Source: Methylosinus trichosporium OB3b
GTDB lineage: Bacteria; Pseudomonadota; Alphaproteobacteria; Rhizobiales; Beijerinckiaceae
Direction: 5' to 3'
Assembly: GCF_002752655.1 (NCBI RefSeq)
Contig: NZ_CP023737.1
Coordinates: forward strand, 2,752,001-2,816,000
Length of the DNA stretch: 64,000 bases
Shown here in pieces: positions 34,232 to 43,558 of this stretch. The stretch's first letter is position 1. Each line of letters begins with the position of its first letter. A program made the position numbers and the translations under genes. The notes beneath the pieces are model-generated. The model had not been told where the DNA came from and did not search any database. It saw only the letters and a program-made list of their open reading frames with translations.

Positions 34232-35326
34232 ATGAGAGCATCTACCGAAGTTCTCCGCCAGAATGCAATGGCGAATATGCGAAGTCCCCATGAAATGGGG
34301 ATAATCTGCATCGATATCACCAACAAATGCGATCTCGCCTGCTCGAACTGCACGCGGCTGCTCGTCAATCAGGACCGGTTCTGGGACATGTCGCTCGAGA
34401 ACTTTCGCCTCGCCGTGCGCAGTCTCGCCGATTATCCTGGAATCATCGCGGTCATCGGCGGCAATCCGGCGATGCACCGGAGCTTCGAAGAGATCTGCGC
34501 CATTTTCGTCGAGGAGATTCCGCAGAAGGAGCGACGCGGACTCTGGACCAACAATATCTTCAGCTTCGCCGATCTCGCGAAAAAGACTTTCGGCGTCTTC
34601 AATCTCAATCCGCATGGCGTCGAGCGTGGGATCAAATCGCTCGAGCCTTTGCGCGATGGCGCTTGGTATCATGGCGGCCATTCGTCCCACGCGCCACTGC
34701 TGACGGCGCTGAAAGATCTCTTCGACGACGAGGAGATGTGGCGACGAATCGGGCGCTGCGACATCAACCATGAGTGGTCGGCGTCGATCGTCGAGAACAG
34801 AGGGCGGCTCAAGGCTTATTTCTGTGAGGTCGCCGCCTCTTTCGATCTCGCGCGGGGAACCGATTTTGGTGTCGAAGTGACGCCCGGCTGGTGGCGTCGC
34901 GACATTTCCACTTTCGCCGATCAGGTTGCGCGCTTCTGCCCGGGCTGCGGCGTGCCGGCCAAGGTCGTCGGCCATATGGATTGCGAGGAGATCGACACTT
35001 TTACTGTGAGCAACGCCGACATAGCGGAGAGTTCGCTGCGCAAGAAACGCTCGATCATCGCACTGGACCAGGACGACGCACATTTCCTCGGCCGACAAAG
35101 GGTGACCGAATATTCTCCCATGCTTCGCGCCGAGGGGAATGGCTCCGCCACGGGCGTCGTGAAGCGGTCGGCGCCGGTCGAGACTCCTGAAGCAGCGCCG
35201 CGGAAGCCGAGCCGACCCCTTTTCGCGCGGCCCAATGTCGAGCTCGAGTTCGCCAAATTTCTCTGTACGATCGGCCTCACCCGAGCAGGCACACGATTGT
35301 GGAACACGGCCAAGTCCCGAAAATAA
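34232..35326 (+). CDS. radical SAM protein of unknown specificity
   Basis: ATG 34232 gives 364 residues. The radical SAM motif is 'CDLACSNC' (CxxxCxxC) near residue 31, in 'CIDITNKCDLACSNCTR'. 'IAVIGGNPAMH' and 'GLWTNNIF' follow at typical barrel strands. A second Cys cluster, 'FCPGCGVPAK' and 'HMDCEE', lies at about 230-255 and may bind an auxiliary cluster. The end 'VELEFAKFLCTIGLTR' is repeated at the end of the next gene. It is 147 bases upstream of the glycosyltransferase gene and likely in one operon with it. It may modify a sugar, lipid or peptide of the cell surface (inference). The longer open frame upstream looks non-coding. Confidence 0.85.
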   Translation: MRASTEVLRQNAMANMRSPHEMGIICIDITNKCDLACSNCTRLLVNQDRFWDMSLENFRLAVRSLADYPGIIAVIGGNPAMHRSFEEICAIFVEEIPQKERRGLWTNNIFSFADLAKKTFGVFNLNPHGVERGIKSLEPLRDGAWYHGGHSSHAPLLTALKDLFDDEEMWRRIGRCDINHEWSASIVENRGRLKAYFCEVAASFDLARGTDFGVEVTPGWWRRDISTFADQVARFCPGCGVPAKVVGHMDCEEIDTFTVSNADIAESSLRKKRSIIALDQDDAHFLGRQRVTEYSPMLRAEGNGSATGVVKRSAPVETPEAAPRKPSRPLFARPNVELEFAKFLCTIGLTRAGTRLWNTAKSRK

Positions 35327-35473
35327 CCGTTTCTTCGAGCCGGACTCTTGCGGCGGCGCGCCGACGCGAGAGGCCGGCTCGTCGTCTCAGAAGATTTCGG
35401 CAGTAGCCGTGTCGGGTCCCGTCGAAATCTCGGCCGAGCGCCGCCTTATCACATCAAGCTCCGGAAGAGGCCG

Positions 35474-36655
35474 ATGACTGCAGCCTACCGTCTGCCGATC
35501 GTTTCCATCATCGTGACCAATTACAATTACGGGCGGTTTCTCCCTCAGGCATTGAACGCCGTCCGGCAACAGACCTATCCGCATTTGGAATGCATCGTTG
35601 TCGACGATTGCTCCACCGACTGCAGCCACGAGGCTCTCGATACAGCGGTTCGCGAGTGGCCCGAGCTGATCGTCATCCGCCAGCAGACGAATGGCGGCCA
35701 ATCTGCGTCTTGTCTAGCGGGCCTCGCGCGCGCCAGTGGCCAATACATCGTCTTTCTCGACGCAGACGACCTGATCACCGAGGAGTTCGTCGCCGCTCAT
35801 CTCGCGGCGCATTTCTGCTTGCGCACGCCAGTAGGAATGACCTGTTGTGATTGTTTCACCCTGCGGGACGAGCGGCTCATCTGTTCGACCTCACGCTATC
35901 TCGCGGGCCATTTCGCGAGCCGACCTGCGGATCCCACGCTCGTCCATCGCGGGGGCTTCGATCTGCTGCGGGAAGCGGGCTTCGAGCCGCCGGAGATCGA
36001 TTTCGAGGCTCTGCGTCTGATCCCATGGAACGAGAATCGGTGGCCGTGGTCATCGATGTCCGCGATGATGTTTCGCCGTGACGCGCTCGATCTGGTGACG
36101 GGCGCGAAAGGTTTCGTGCAATTGCGCGTCGGCACCGACTGTTTTCTGGCTTGGGCGGTGAATCGGCTGACTGGCAGCGTCATCATGGAGCTGCCGATGA
36201 TGATCTATCGCATCCACGGCTCCAACAGCTTCGCTGCGCGCGCCTCGCTCAATCATATGCGGCCGGGACACGCCGGCCTCGTCTTCGATTATCGCGCCGA
36301 TCAAATTCTGCTCGACCATCTCATTGAAAATTTCAGATATTTCCACGCCATCCTGGACAACGCCGAGCATTTGCGCGGGCTCTGCGAGCTCGTCGATCAA
36401 TCCGCCGCGAATGGAGAGAAGGACAGGCCCACGTTGAGCGATCTGCTCAGTGGGCATTTCGATGAGATCGTCGGGGCGCTCGGTCACGCTGAAGCGGCGC
36501 TATGGCTCAAGAAATCGAAGGGCGCGCATGGCGCGTTCGGCTTTCTCGGCGTGCTGCCGCCGAGGGTTGAGCTGGAAATCGCAAAGTTCCTCTGCTCGAT
36601 CGGTTCGACGCGTGGCGACGAAGTGTGGAATCGCGCGATCAGGCGCCTCTCGTGA
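35474..36655 (+). CDS. family 2 glycosyltransferase
   Basis: The 393-residue protein begins with the GT-A fold of family 2: 'VSIIVTNYNYGRFLPQAL', 'IVVDDCSTD', 'NGGQSASCLAGLARASG' and the metal-binding 'FLDADDL'. ATG 35474 is preceded by 'gaagagg'. There is no transmembrane segment, so it is a cytoplasmic transferase, acting perhaps on a polysaccharide or glycolipid. Its C-terminus 'VELEIAKFLCSIGSTR' repeats the tail of the radical SAM protein. This shared end is the strongest hint that the two work together. Confidence 0.9.
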   Translation: MTAAYRLPIVSIIVTNYNYGRFLPQALNAVRQQTYPHLECIVVDDCSTDCSHEALDTAVREWPELIVIRQQTNGGQSASCLAGLARASGQYIVFLDADDLITEEFVAAHLAAHFCLRTPVGMTCCDCFTLRDERLICSTSRYLAGHFASRPADPTLVHRGGFDLLREAGFEPPEIDFEALRLIPWNENRWPWSSMSAMMFRRDALDLVTGAKGFVQLRVGTDCFLAWAVNRLTGSVIMELPMMIYRIHGSNSFAARASLNHMRPGHAGLVFDYRADQILLDHLIENFRYFHAILDNAEHLRGLCELVDQSAANGEKDRPTLSDLLSGHFDEIVGALGHAEAALWLKKSKGAHGAFGFLGVLPPRVELEIAKFLCSIGSTRGDEVWNRAIRRLS

Positions 36656-36662
36656 CGACCGA

Positions 36663-36716
36663 GAACGCTTGCCGCTCGAACGGAATCGTTCGAGCGGTCT
36701 GAGTTCGCTCAGAAGG
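36663..36716. repeat. palindromic intergenic repeat, family R2
   Basis: Centre 'ctcgaacggaatcgttcgag' followed by 'cggtctgagttcgctcag'. It matches the copies at 3745, 25183 and 37982 and lies between convergent genes. A second palindrome-like stretch with 'gttcgggtcagagtctgctctcgaacccga' parts follows at 36735-36775. Confidence 0.8.
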
Positions 36717-36809
36717 AGGAGCTGGAGCAGTTTCCCGATCTGTTCGGGTCAGAGTCTGCTCTCGAACCCGACGCTTCCCCAGCCTCTTCGAGGGGATGAG
36801 CGCGTCACC

Positions 36810-37946
36810 TCACGGACCGTGATAATCCGGGTCCGGCCGCGCCACAAGAATGCCGGCGACGATCGGCATCGCATTGCGCAGCAGACGGAAACGGCCGAAG
36901 CCGGCCTTCTTGGCGATGCGCTGCAGCTCGGCGACCGTGCGCGGCTCGCCGCGGCCCATGGCCAGAGTGTAGAAGCCGTAATAGGCGTCGAGCGGCTCGG
37001 CGCCCTCGATCCCCGACATGGCCTCGACGATGAGCAGCACGCCGTCGCGCGGCAGAGCGCGGCGGACGTTGCGCAGCAGTTCCAGCGCCGTGGCGTCGTC
37101 GTGATCGTGGACGATGCGCACCAGAGTGATCACATCGGCGCCGACCGGCAGCGGATCGGTGAGGAAGCTGCCGGAGAAGAAGCGCGCGCGCTTGGCGAGC
37201 CCCGCCGCCTCCAGCCGTGTGCGCGCGCGCTCGACCACGGCGGGTAGATCGAACAGCATCAGCTCGAGCCGCGGCGCGCTGGCGGCGACGGCCTCGAGGA
37301 AGGCGCCTTCGCCGCCGCCAACGTCCATGATCCGGCGATGGCGGCGGAAATTATAGGCGCCGACGACCTCCTGCGCGACCAGCGGCTGCGATTGCGCCAT
37401 CAGCGCGCTATAGGGCGCGACCTCCTCGGGCGTCAGCTCGGTCGGACGCTCCGCCGCCGAATAGGGCCAGTAATCGGCTAGCTTCGGTTCGGCCTCCTCG
37501 GCGCCGCGCAGCAGGGCGACCGGATCGGCGAGATCGGCGTAGAGCATGGGCTGATGCTCGACCAGCGCCAGCGCCGCCTTGTTGCCGACGAGCGCCGCGC
37601 CGATGTCGCCCAATCCGTAGCGGTCCTTGCCGCGGCGGTCGACGAGGCCGAGCGAGGCGGCGGCGTCGAGGAGACGCGAGGCCGCATCGGGCGACAGCTC
37701 GGTCTTCTCGGCGATCTGCGCGAGGCTCTTGGGCGATTCGAGCAGGAGATCGAGCAGCTTCAGCCGCACGCAGGCGAGCAGAACCTGCGAATAGACGAAG
37801 CCCGCGCAGAGATCGAGCGCGGCCCGCGCTCGGCGCCGCGCCGCCTTGCGGGTGAGCGGATGCTTCGCCGCGAGCCGCTGAAAGCGCGGGCTCGACGCCA
37901 AGCGATCGCGAATGCGCCGCAGCCTGTCCCGCCAGAACTGACCCAT
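36810..37946 (-). CDS. O-methyltransferase, CrtF/acetylserotonin-type
   Basis: Starting at ATG 37946 ('ggagg' five bases upstream) gives 378 residues. It has an N-terminal winged-helix dimerisation domain (about 50-130: 'LAQIAEKTELSPDAASRLLD') and a SAM-binding domain with 'IMDVGGGEGAFLEAV', 'LMLFDLPAVVERAR', 'ADVITLVRIVHDHDD' and 'PRDGVLLIVEAM'. This is the family of CrtF (hydroxyneurosporene methyltransferase) and plant/bacterial O-methyltransferases. No other carotenoid gene is present, so a different small-molecule hydroxyl acceptor is equally possible. Confidence 0.85.
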   Translation of the reverse strand: MGQFWRDRLRRIRDRLASSPRFQRLAAKHPLTRKAARRRARAALDLCAGFVYSQVLLACVRLKLLDLLLESPKSLAQIAEKTELSPDAASRLLDAAASLGLVDRRGKDRYGLGDIGAALVGNKAALALVEHQPMLYADLADPVALLRGAEEAEPKLADYWPYSAAERPTELTPEEVAPYSALMAQSQPLVAQEVVGAYNFRRHRRIMDVGGGEGAFLEAVAASAPRLELMLFDLPAVVERARTRLEAAGLAKRARFFSGSFLTDPLPVGADVITLVRIVHDHDDATALELLRNVRRALPRDGVLLIVEAMSGIEGAEPLDAYYGFYTLAMGRGEPRTVAELQRIAKKAGFGRFRLLRNAMPIVAGILVARPDPDYHGP

Positions 37947-37981
37947 GGCGACCTCCGCCGCGAGAAGATGAGGCGCTCCGA

Positions 37982-38036
37982 GAAGCGCTTTCCGCTCGAA
38001 CGGAATCGTTCGAGCGATCAGAATTCGCTCCAAACG
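37982..38036. repeat. palindromic intergenic repeat, family R2
   Basis: 'agcgctttccgctcgaacgg' continuing into 'aatcgttcgagcgatcagaa' and 'ttcgctcc'. It is the best preserved single copy of the family and separates the methyltransferase gene from the upstream TetR gene. Confidence 0.82.
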
Positions 38037-38079
38037 GATGCCGGTCTAGCGGAAAAGCGCCGGCGGAGAAACGTCGAAT

Positions 38080-38706
38080 TTACCGGGGGCCCGCCGCCGA
38101 CTCGGCGCGGCGGACCGCGGCCTCCATCAGATTGCGGATCGCCGTGTCGAGCACCGGGTCCGGATCGAGTCCCTTGGCCGCGTCGAGATGGCCGGAGACC
38201 GCCAGCATGGCGACGCCATGGGCGAGCGCCCACACCTGCAACGCCAGCTTGCGCGCGCCCTGCGCGGAGACGCCGCGCAGCTGCAGAAAAGCGACGACCG
38301 AGCGCCACAGGATTTCGAGCGCGTGATCGGCGGCGTCGGCCGAGGCCTCGGCCGCGAGCGACGCCGCCGAGCCGAACATCGCCGCATAGAGGCCGGGCTC
38401 GGCGCGGGCGAAGGCGAGATAGGCGGCCGACATCCGCCACATGGCGGTCGCCGCATCCGGCCGGCCCTCGTCCCAGCCCTTTTCCAGCGCTGCGGCGAAG
38501 GACAGGAAGCCGCGCCGCGCGACTTCGTTCAGCAGCTCGTCGCGGCTGGCGAAATGGCGATAGGGCGCGGCGGCGGTGACGCCGACGCGCTTGGCCGCCT
38601 CGCTGAGGCTGAGCGCCGCCGGCCCGCCTTCGGCCAGCAGCTCCAACGCCGCCTCGATCAGCGCTTCCTTGAGGGCGCCGTGGTGATATTTTCGCTTCAT
38701 CGACAT
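38080..38706 (-). CDS. TetR/AcrR family regulator
   Basis: The 208-residue protein begins 'MSMKRKYHHGALKEALIEAA', a start typical of a TetR subgroup with a WHG-type C-terminal domain. The HTH is 'LSEAAKRVGVTAAAPYRHF' at about residues 33-51. The ligand domain contains 'LQVWALAHGVAMLAVSG', the W-x-x-x-H-G signature. It is in the same direction as the methyltransferase gene, 133 bases and one repeat away, and may regulate it. Its own start lies next to a tandem repeat array. Confidence 0.88.
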   Translation of the reverse strand: MSMKRKYHHGALKEALIEAALELLAEGGPAALSLSEAAKRVGVTAAAPYRHFASRDELLNEVARRGFLSFAAALEKGWDEGRPDAATAMWRMSAAYLAFARAEPGLYAAMFGSAASLAAEASADAADHALEILWRSVVAFLQLRGVSAQGARKLALQVWALAHGVAMLAVSGHLDAAKGLDPDPVLDTAIRNLMEAAVRRAESAAGPR

Positions 38707-38709
38707 GGG

Positions 38710-38775
38710 CGCGAGGACTTTGGACGCGAGGACTTCGGGCGCGAGGACTTCGGGCGCGAGGACTTCGGGCGCGAG
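38710..38775. repeat. 15-bp tandem repeat array in front of a TetR gene
   Basis: Four units of 15 bp ('cgcgaggacttcggg', the first with three changes) and a partial fifth lie from 38710 to 38775, just upstream of the TetR start at 38706. The length is a multiple of three, and the array could vary by slippage. Confidence 0.85.
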
Positions 38776-38910
38776 CTGGGTGGCGGGCGAGACAGGAGCC
38801 CGAGCCGTCGCATAGTCTCGTCACGAAGGGAAGACCGCGTCGGCGGCGGCCCCTGATCGAGGCGCGGCGCGCGCCTATTTGCGCCTATGGCGTCAAGCCG
38901 GGAGCATTCC

Positions 38911-40101
38911 ATGAACCAAGCCTTTTGCAAGCTCGTCGCAATTCTCGCTCTCGCGCTGCTCGCGCTCTCGGCGCAGGGGCGCGCCGAACCTTTGCGCCGC
39001 GCGGCGGAGATCGAGGCGACGCTGCGCCGCATTCGCCTGCCGGACGGCTTCTCCATCTCGCTCTATGCGCTCGTTCCGCATGCGCGCAGCCTCGCTGTCG
39101 CTCCGGGCGGCGAGGCGATCTTCGTCGGCACGGATGAGCGCCGCATCTTCGCGCTGACGCCGGGCGGAGCGCGCGCGGCGGCGGTCGAGTCTTTCGCGCC
39201 GGGCGCCGATTTCGTCATGCCGCACGGCCTCTGCTTCGACAAGGACGGGACCCTGTATGTCGTCGAGCAGAATCGCGTGTCGAGCTTCGCGCAGGCGGCA
39301 GTGGATCGCGGCCGGCTGCGCGCCGCCGATGCGCGCGTTCTCGTCGCCAAAGGCGCGCTGATACCAGTGTCAGAGCAGAGCGCCATTCACTCGACGCGCA
39401 TGTGCCGCATCGGTCCCGACGAGAAGCTCTACATCTCGCTCGGCCAGCCGCACAATGTCGCGCCGCGCGACAAGCTCGCGCTCTACGACCGCATCGGCAT
39501 GGGCGGAATCATCCGCATGAATCGCGACGGCTCCAGCCGCGAGGTTTTTGCTCGCGGCATACGGAACTCGGTCGGCATGGACTTCGATCCGAGCGACGGC
39601 GTCCTGTGGTTCACCGACAATCAGGTCGACCGCATGGGCGACGACACGCCGCCGGGCGAGATCGATCGCGCGCCGCGCGCCGGCCTTCACTTCGGCTTTC
39701 CCTGGTATGGCGGCGGCCATGTGCGCACACAAGAATATGCGCATGAGACGCCGCCCGCGGACGTCGTCTTTCCCGAGGTGGAGGAGGCGCCGCACGCCGC
39801 CGATCTCGGCATGATCTTCTACACAGGCGCGATGTTTCCCGAGCGTTATCGCGGCGGGATTTTCTCGGCGCAGCACGGCTCCTGGGACCGCGCCATGCCG
39901 GTCGGCGCGAGGGTGATGTTTACACCCGTCGGCGCCGATCGCAAGGCGTCCGCGAGCGAGCCCTTCGCCGAAGGGTGGAACACCACCGATCCGCATTATC
40001 TCGGCCGCCCTGTCGATGTCGCGCAACTGCCCGACGGCTCGCTGCTCGTGACCGATGATCAGAACGAGGCGGTGTACCGGATTTCGTATGGGGGGCGGTA
40101 G
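38911..40101 (+). CDS. exported PQQ-type sugar dehydrogenase (sorbosone dehydrogenase-like)
   Basis: The 396-residue protein has a signal peptide (about 1-25, 'LVAILALALLALSAQGRA') and a six-bladed beta-propeller of the soluble glucose/sorbosone dehydrogenase family: 'LPDGFSISLYALVPHARSLA', 'VMPHGLCFDKDGTLYVVEQN', 'RNSVGMDFDPSDGVLWFTDN', 'HFGFPWYGGGH', 'QHGSWDR'. The conserved His and Arg residues that hold PQQ in this family seem present. It starts at ATG 38911 with 'gggag' upstream. It is periplasmic and probably oxidises an aldose or aldehyde; no PQQ synthesis gene is in the window. Confidence 0.85.
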   Translation: MNQAFCKLVAILALALLALSAQGRAEPLRRAAEIEATLRRIRLPDGFSISLYALVPHARSLAVAPGGEAIFVGTDERRIFALTPGGARAAAVESFAPGADFVMPHGLCFDKDGTLYVVEQNRVSSFAQAAVDRGRLRAADARVLVAKGALIPVSEQSAIHSTRMCRIGPDEKLYISLGQPHNVAPRDKLALYDRIGMGGIIRMNRDGSSREVFARGIRNSVGMDFDPSDGVLWFTDNQVDRMGDDTPPGEIDRAPRAGLHFGFPWYGGGHVRTQEYAHETPPADVVFPEVEEAPHAADLGMIFYTGAMFPERYRGGIFSAQHGSWDRAMPVGARVMFTPVGADRKASASEPFAEGWNTTDPHYLGRPVDVAQLPDGSLLVTDDQNEAVYRISYGGR

Positions 40102-40141
40102 GGAGTAGGCAGTAGGCGGGCATTCTACAGTCTCTTTGGGC

Positions 40142-40224
40142 CGTCATTGCGAGCGCAGCGAAGCAATCCAGAGCCGCCGCCTGTGACTCTGGATCGCTTC
40201 GTCGCTACGCTCCTCGCAATGACG
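40142..40224. repeat. palindromic intergenic repeat, family R3
   Basis: An 83-base inverted repeat: 'cgtcattgcgagcgcagcga' with 'agcaatccagag' on the left, mirrored by 'ctctggatcgcttcgtcgct' and 'cgctcctcgcaatgacg' on the right. It lies between convergent genes. A half copy is at 60784-60825. Confidence 0.85.
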
Positions 40225-40237
40225 TCCTAGCGACTGT

Positions 40238-41749
40238 TTACTGCCTGCTGCCCCACCTCAACACCGGCCTCCGCGCCGCCGCAGTCTCGTCCGGCCGTCG
40301 GCGCGGCGCATGGCGCGGCGCCTCGGCGAACCGCTCGGTCTCGCCGCGCTGCGCGCTCTCGGCGAGCGCGCGCAATGTCGCGACGAAGCGATCGAGCGAG
40401 CGCTTCGATTCCGATTCCGTCGGCTCGATCAGCATGGCGCCGTGGACGACGAGCGGGAAATAGACCGTCATCGGATGATAGCCTTCATCGATCATCGCCT
40501 TGGCGAAATCGAGCGTCGTCACGCCCGTCCCTTTCAGAAAGGCGTCGTCGAACAGAACCTCGTGCATGCACAGGCGATCGCCGAAGGGCTGCGTCATCAC
40601 GTCGCGCAAGCGCGCGCGCAGATAATTGGCGGCGAGCACGGCGTCGCGCGACGCCTGCGCGACGCCGTCGCCGCCATGCGAGAGCAGATAGGAGAGCGCG
40701 CGCACGAACATGCCCATCTGGCCATGAAAGGCGGTCAGCCGGCCGAAGCTCTGCGTCCCCTCCGCATGCTCGACGAGCCGCAGAGAGTCGCCGTCGCGCA
40801 GGAGGAAAGGAACCGGGGCGAAAGGCGCGAGCCGCGCCGACAGCACGACGGGCCCGGCGCCCGGACCGCCGCCGCCATGCGGCGTCGAGAAGGTCTTGTG
40901 CAGATTGAGATGCATGGCGTCGACGCCCATGTCTCCCGGCCGCGCGACGCCGGCGATGGCGTTGAAATTAGCGCCGTCGCAATAAAAATAGCCGCCCGAC
41001 TCATGCACGAGCCGCGCGATCTCCACGACCTCGCGCTCGAATAATCCGCAAGTGTTGGGATTGGTCAGCATGATCGCGGCGACATCCGGCCCGAGCGCGG
41101 CCGCAACCGCGTCGGCATGGACGATTCCATCCTCGCCCGCCGGAATGGCGCGCACGGTGAAGCCGAGCAGAGCGGCGCTCGCCGGATTGGTGCCATGCGC
41201 GGATTGCGGAATCAGCACGGTGCGGCGCGTTTGCGCTTGCCCACGCGCGCGCAGCGCCGCCTCTATGGTCATCAGCCCGCACAATTCGCCATGGGCGCCG
41301 GCCTTGGGCGAGAGCGCCACCGCGCTCATATTGGTGAGCTCGAGCAGGAAGCGCGACAGCTCCTCCATCAGCGCGAGCGCTCCTCGCGCGGTCGCTTGCG
41401 GCTGCAGCGGATGAATATTCGCGAAGCCTTCGAGCCGCGCCATTTTCTCAGCCAGCCGCGAATTATGCTTCATCGTGCAGGAGCCGAGCGGATAGAGCCC
41501 GGCGTCGATCGAATAATTCTTGCGGGACAGCCGCACATAATGACGCATCGTCTCCGGCTCGGAGAGGCCCGGCAGGCCGATCGGCGCTGTGCGCTCGAGC
41601 GCGCCGAGTCGCGGCGTGAACGGTTCCGGCTCGTCGATGTCGACGCCGGTCACATCGGCGCGACCGATCTCGAACAGCAGCGGCTCTTCCTGATCGAGCC
41701 CGCGATCGCCGCTGAATGTCTCGGACGGATGATTGGGATGATCGAGCAT
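40238..41749 (-). CDS. gcvPB: glycine dehydrogenase (decarboxylating) subunit 2
   Basis: GcvPB carries the pyridoxal phosphate of the two-chain P protein, which decarboxylates glycine and loads the aminomethyl group on GcvH. The 503-residue protein has the PLP lysine in 'HLNLHKTFSTPHGGGGPGAG', the glycine-rich cofactor loop and 'YPLGSCTMKHN' near the N-terminus. It ends with a low-complexity Arg/Ala-rich tail. Its ATG (41749) overlaps the GcvPA stop region by one base. Last gene of the gcvT-H-PA-PB operon. Confidence 0.95.
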   Translation of the reverse strand: MLDHPNHPSETFSGDRGLDQEEPLLFEIGRADVTGVDIDEPEPFTPRLGALERTAPIGLPGLSEPETMRHYVRLSRKNYSIDAGLYPLGSCTMKHNSRLAEKMARLEGFANIHPLQPQATARGALALMEELSRFLLELTNMSAVALSPKAGAHGELCGLMTIEAALRARGQAQTRRTVLIPQSAHGTNPASAALLGFTVRAIPAGEDGIVHADAVAAALGPDVAAIMLTNPNTCGLFEREVVEIARLVHESGGYFYCDGANFNAIAGVARPGDMGVDAMHLNLHKTFSTPHGGGGPGAGPVVLSARLAPFAPVPFLLRDGDSLRLVEHAEGTQSFGRLTAFHGQMGMFVRALSYLLSHGGDGVAQASRDAVLAANYLRARLRDVMTQPFGDRLCMHEVLFDDAFLKGTGVTTLDFAKAMIDEGYHPMTVYFPLVVHGAMLIEPTESESKRSLDRFVATLRALAESAQRGETERFAEAPRHAPRRRPDETAAARRPVLRWGSRQ

Positions 41750-43083
41750 TACAGCGCTCCTTCGAGTGCGGCGATGAAGGCCTCATGATCCTCGTTCGTC
41801 GCCACCTCCGTGCTGGTGACGAGCAGAAGATCGTCGAGCCCGGCGCCGGGCAGAAGGCGAGACACCGGCACGCCGGCGAGCACGCCTCGTTCCGCCAATC
41901 GCTCGACGAGGCGCGCCGCATCGCTCGAGACGCGCAAGGTGAATTCGTTGAAGAAGGTCTCGTTCAGCACCTCGACGCCGTGGACGCGCGCGAGCCTCTC
42001 CGCGAGACGCACGGCGCTCGCATGATTGGCGCGCGCAAGACGGCGCAGTCCCGCCTCGCCGAGCAGAGTGAGATGAATGCTGAAGGCCAGCGCGCAGAGG
42101 CCCGAATTGGTGCAGATGTTCGATGTCGCCTTGTCGCGGCGAATATGCTGCTCGCGCGCGGACAGCGTCAGCACGAAGGAGCGTCGCCCATCGGCGTCGA
42201 CGGTCTCGCCGCAGAGCCGCCCGGGCATTTGCCGCAGATGCTCCTGCTTCGTTGCGAAGAGGCCGACATAGGGTCCGCCGAAAGAGAGCGGATTGCCGAG
42301 CGACTGCCCCTCGCCGACGACGATATCGGCCCCAAAATCCCCGGGCGGCGTCACCAGGCCGAGCGAGACGGCCTCGGTGACGACGGCGACGAGCAGCGCG
42401 CCTTTCGCATGGCAGGCGCGCGCGATCGGTGAAAGATCGCGCAGATTGCCGAACACGTCCGGCGTCTGCACGATGACGCAGGACACATCGTCGTCGATCT
42501 GCGCGGTGATGTCCTCGCGCGCGAAGACATCCGGAGCCAATGTGTCGACCTCGTCGCCGGCGAAGCGCGAGAGGGTGCGCACGACCTCGGCGTAATGCGG
42601 ATGCAGCCCGCCCGAGAGCACGGCCTTGCGTCGCTTGGTGACGCGATGCGCCATCAGCGCCGCTTCGGCGCAGGCGGTCGAGCCGTCATACATCGAGGCG
42701 TTGGCGATCTCCATGCCTGTCAAGGCGGCGACCTGCGTCTGGAACTCGAACAGGACTTGCAGCGTGCCCTGCGAAATCTCCGGCTGATAGGGCGTGTAGC
42801 TGGTGAGGAATTCCGAGCGCTGGATCAGATGATCGACGCTCGCGGGAATATGATGCCGGTAGGCTCCGGCGCCGAGGAAAGAGCGCGAGGCGGCGACATT
42901 GTTTCGCGCGAGCGCGGCGAGATGACGTTCGACCTCCATCTCGCCGCGGCCGCGCGGCAGATCGAGCGGCCGCGTCAGCAGCACATCTTTCGGCACATCT
43001 GCATAGAGAGCTTCGGCAGTCGGAACGCCGATCGCCTCGCGCATCTGCGCGCGATCGTCCTCGGTCAAAGGCAGGTAGCGCAT
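41749..43083 (-). CDS. gcvPA: glycine dehydrogenase (decarboxylating) subunit 1
   Basis: GcvPA is the cofactor-free partner of GcvPB in the glycine cleavage complex. The 444 residues match the family: '[20 protein letters not shown]' at the N-terminus, '[18 protein letters not shown]', '[20 protein letters not shown]' and '[18 protein letters not shown]'. It starts at ATG 43083, after a 100-base gap with repeat R1 behind gcvH. The separate two-subunit form is less common in Hyphomicrobiales than the single-chain GcvP. Confidence 0.95.
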   Translation of the reverse strand: MRYLPLTEDDRAQMREAIGVPTAEALYADVPKDVLLTRPLDLPRGRGEMEVERHLAALARNNVAASRSFLGAGAYRHHIPASVDHLIQRSEFLTSYTPYQPEISQGTLQVLFEFQTQVAALTGMEIANASMYDGSTACAEAALMAHRVTKRRKAVLSGGLHPHYAEVVRTLSRFAGDEVDTLAPDVFAREDITAQIDDDVSCVIVQTPDVFGNLRDLSPIARACHAKGALLVAVVTEAVSLGLVTPPGDFGADIVVGEGQSLGNPLSFGGPYVGLFATKQEHLRQMPGRLCGETVDADGRRSFVLTLSAREQHIRRDKATSNICTNSGLCALAFSIHLTLLGEAGLRRLARANHASAVRLAERLARVHGVEVLNETFFNEFTLRVSSDAARLVERLAERGVLAGVPVSRLLPGAGLDDLLLVTSTEVATNEDHEAFIAALEGAL

Positions 43084-43114
43084 GTCGCCCTCACGTGTCG
43101 CGAGCGTCTCGAAT

Positions 43115-43175
43115 GCGAGCCTGAAGGCTCGCGGTCCAGGTGGCGCTCTATGGACCGCGAGCCTTAGAGGCTCGC
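43115..43175. repeat. palindromic intergenic repeat, family R1
   Basis: The arm 'gcgagcctgaaggctcgcgg' and its imperfect mirror 'ccgcgagccttagaggctcg' surround a 13-base centre. It sits inside the gcv operon between gcvH and gcvPA, where the RNA hairpin could alter relative expression or stability. Sister copy: 19658-19717. Confidence 0.85.
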
Positions 43176-43183
43176 TCTTGGAG

Positions 43184-43558
43184 CTACAGACTTTCGACGA
43201 AAGCGCGATAGGCGTCCTCGTCCATCAGGCCTTCGAGCTCGGCCGCGTCGGCGATGCGCAGCTTCGCCAGCCAGCCTTTGCCGAGCGGATCCTCATTGAC
43301 GCTCGCCGGTTCGTCGTCGAGCGCGTCATTGGCTGCGACGACCTCGCCCGAGATCGGCGAATAGACCTCGCTCGCCGCTTTCACGCTCTCGATCGTCGCC
43401 AATTGGCCGCCCTTGTCGAGGCGCGCGCCCGGCTCGGGCAATTCGATGAAGACGATGTCGCCGAGCTGCGTTTGCGCATAGTCGGTGACGCCGACCACGG
43501 CGATCTCGCCTTCTAGGCGCACATATTCGTGATCCTTGGTGTATCGTTCGCCGCTCAT
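43184..43558 (-). CDS. gcvH: glycine cleavage system H protein
   Basis: GcvH shuttles the aminomethyl group on a lipoyl arm between P, T and L proteins. The 124-residue protein carries the lipoylated Lys60 in '[20 protein letters not shown]', and starts '[17 protein letters not shown]'. Its ATG overlaps the gcvT stop by four bases (ATGA), so the two are translationally coupled. Confidence 0.97.
   Translation of the reverse strand: MSGERYTKDHEYVRLEGEIAVVGVTDYAQTQLGDIVFIELPEPGARLDKGGQLATIESVKAASEVYSPISGEVVAANDALDDEPASVNEDPLGKGWLAKLRIADAAELEGLMDEDAYRAFVESL

Noticed and set aside
36810..37946. Assigning the methyltransferase as carotenoid CrtF
   Set aside because: The fold fits, but no carotenoid or bacteriochlorophyll gene is near, so only the broader O-methyltransferase family is supported.
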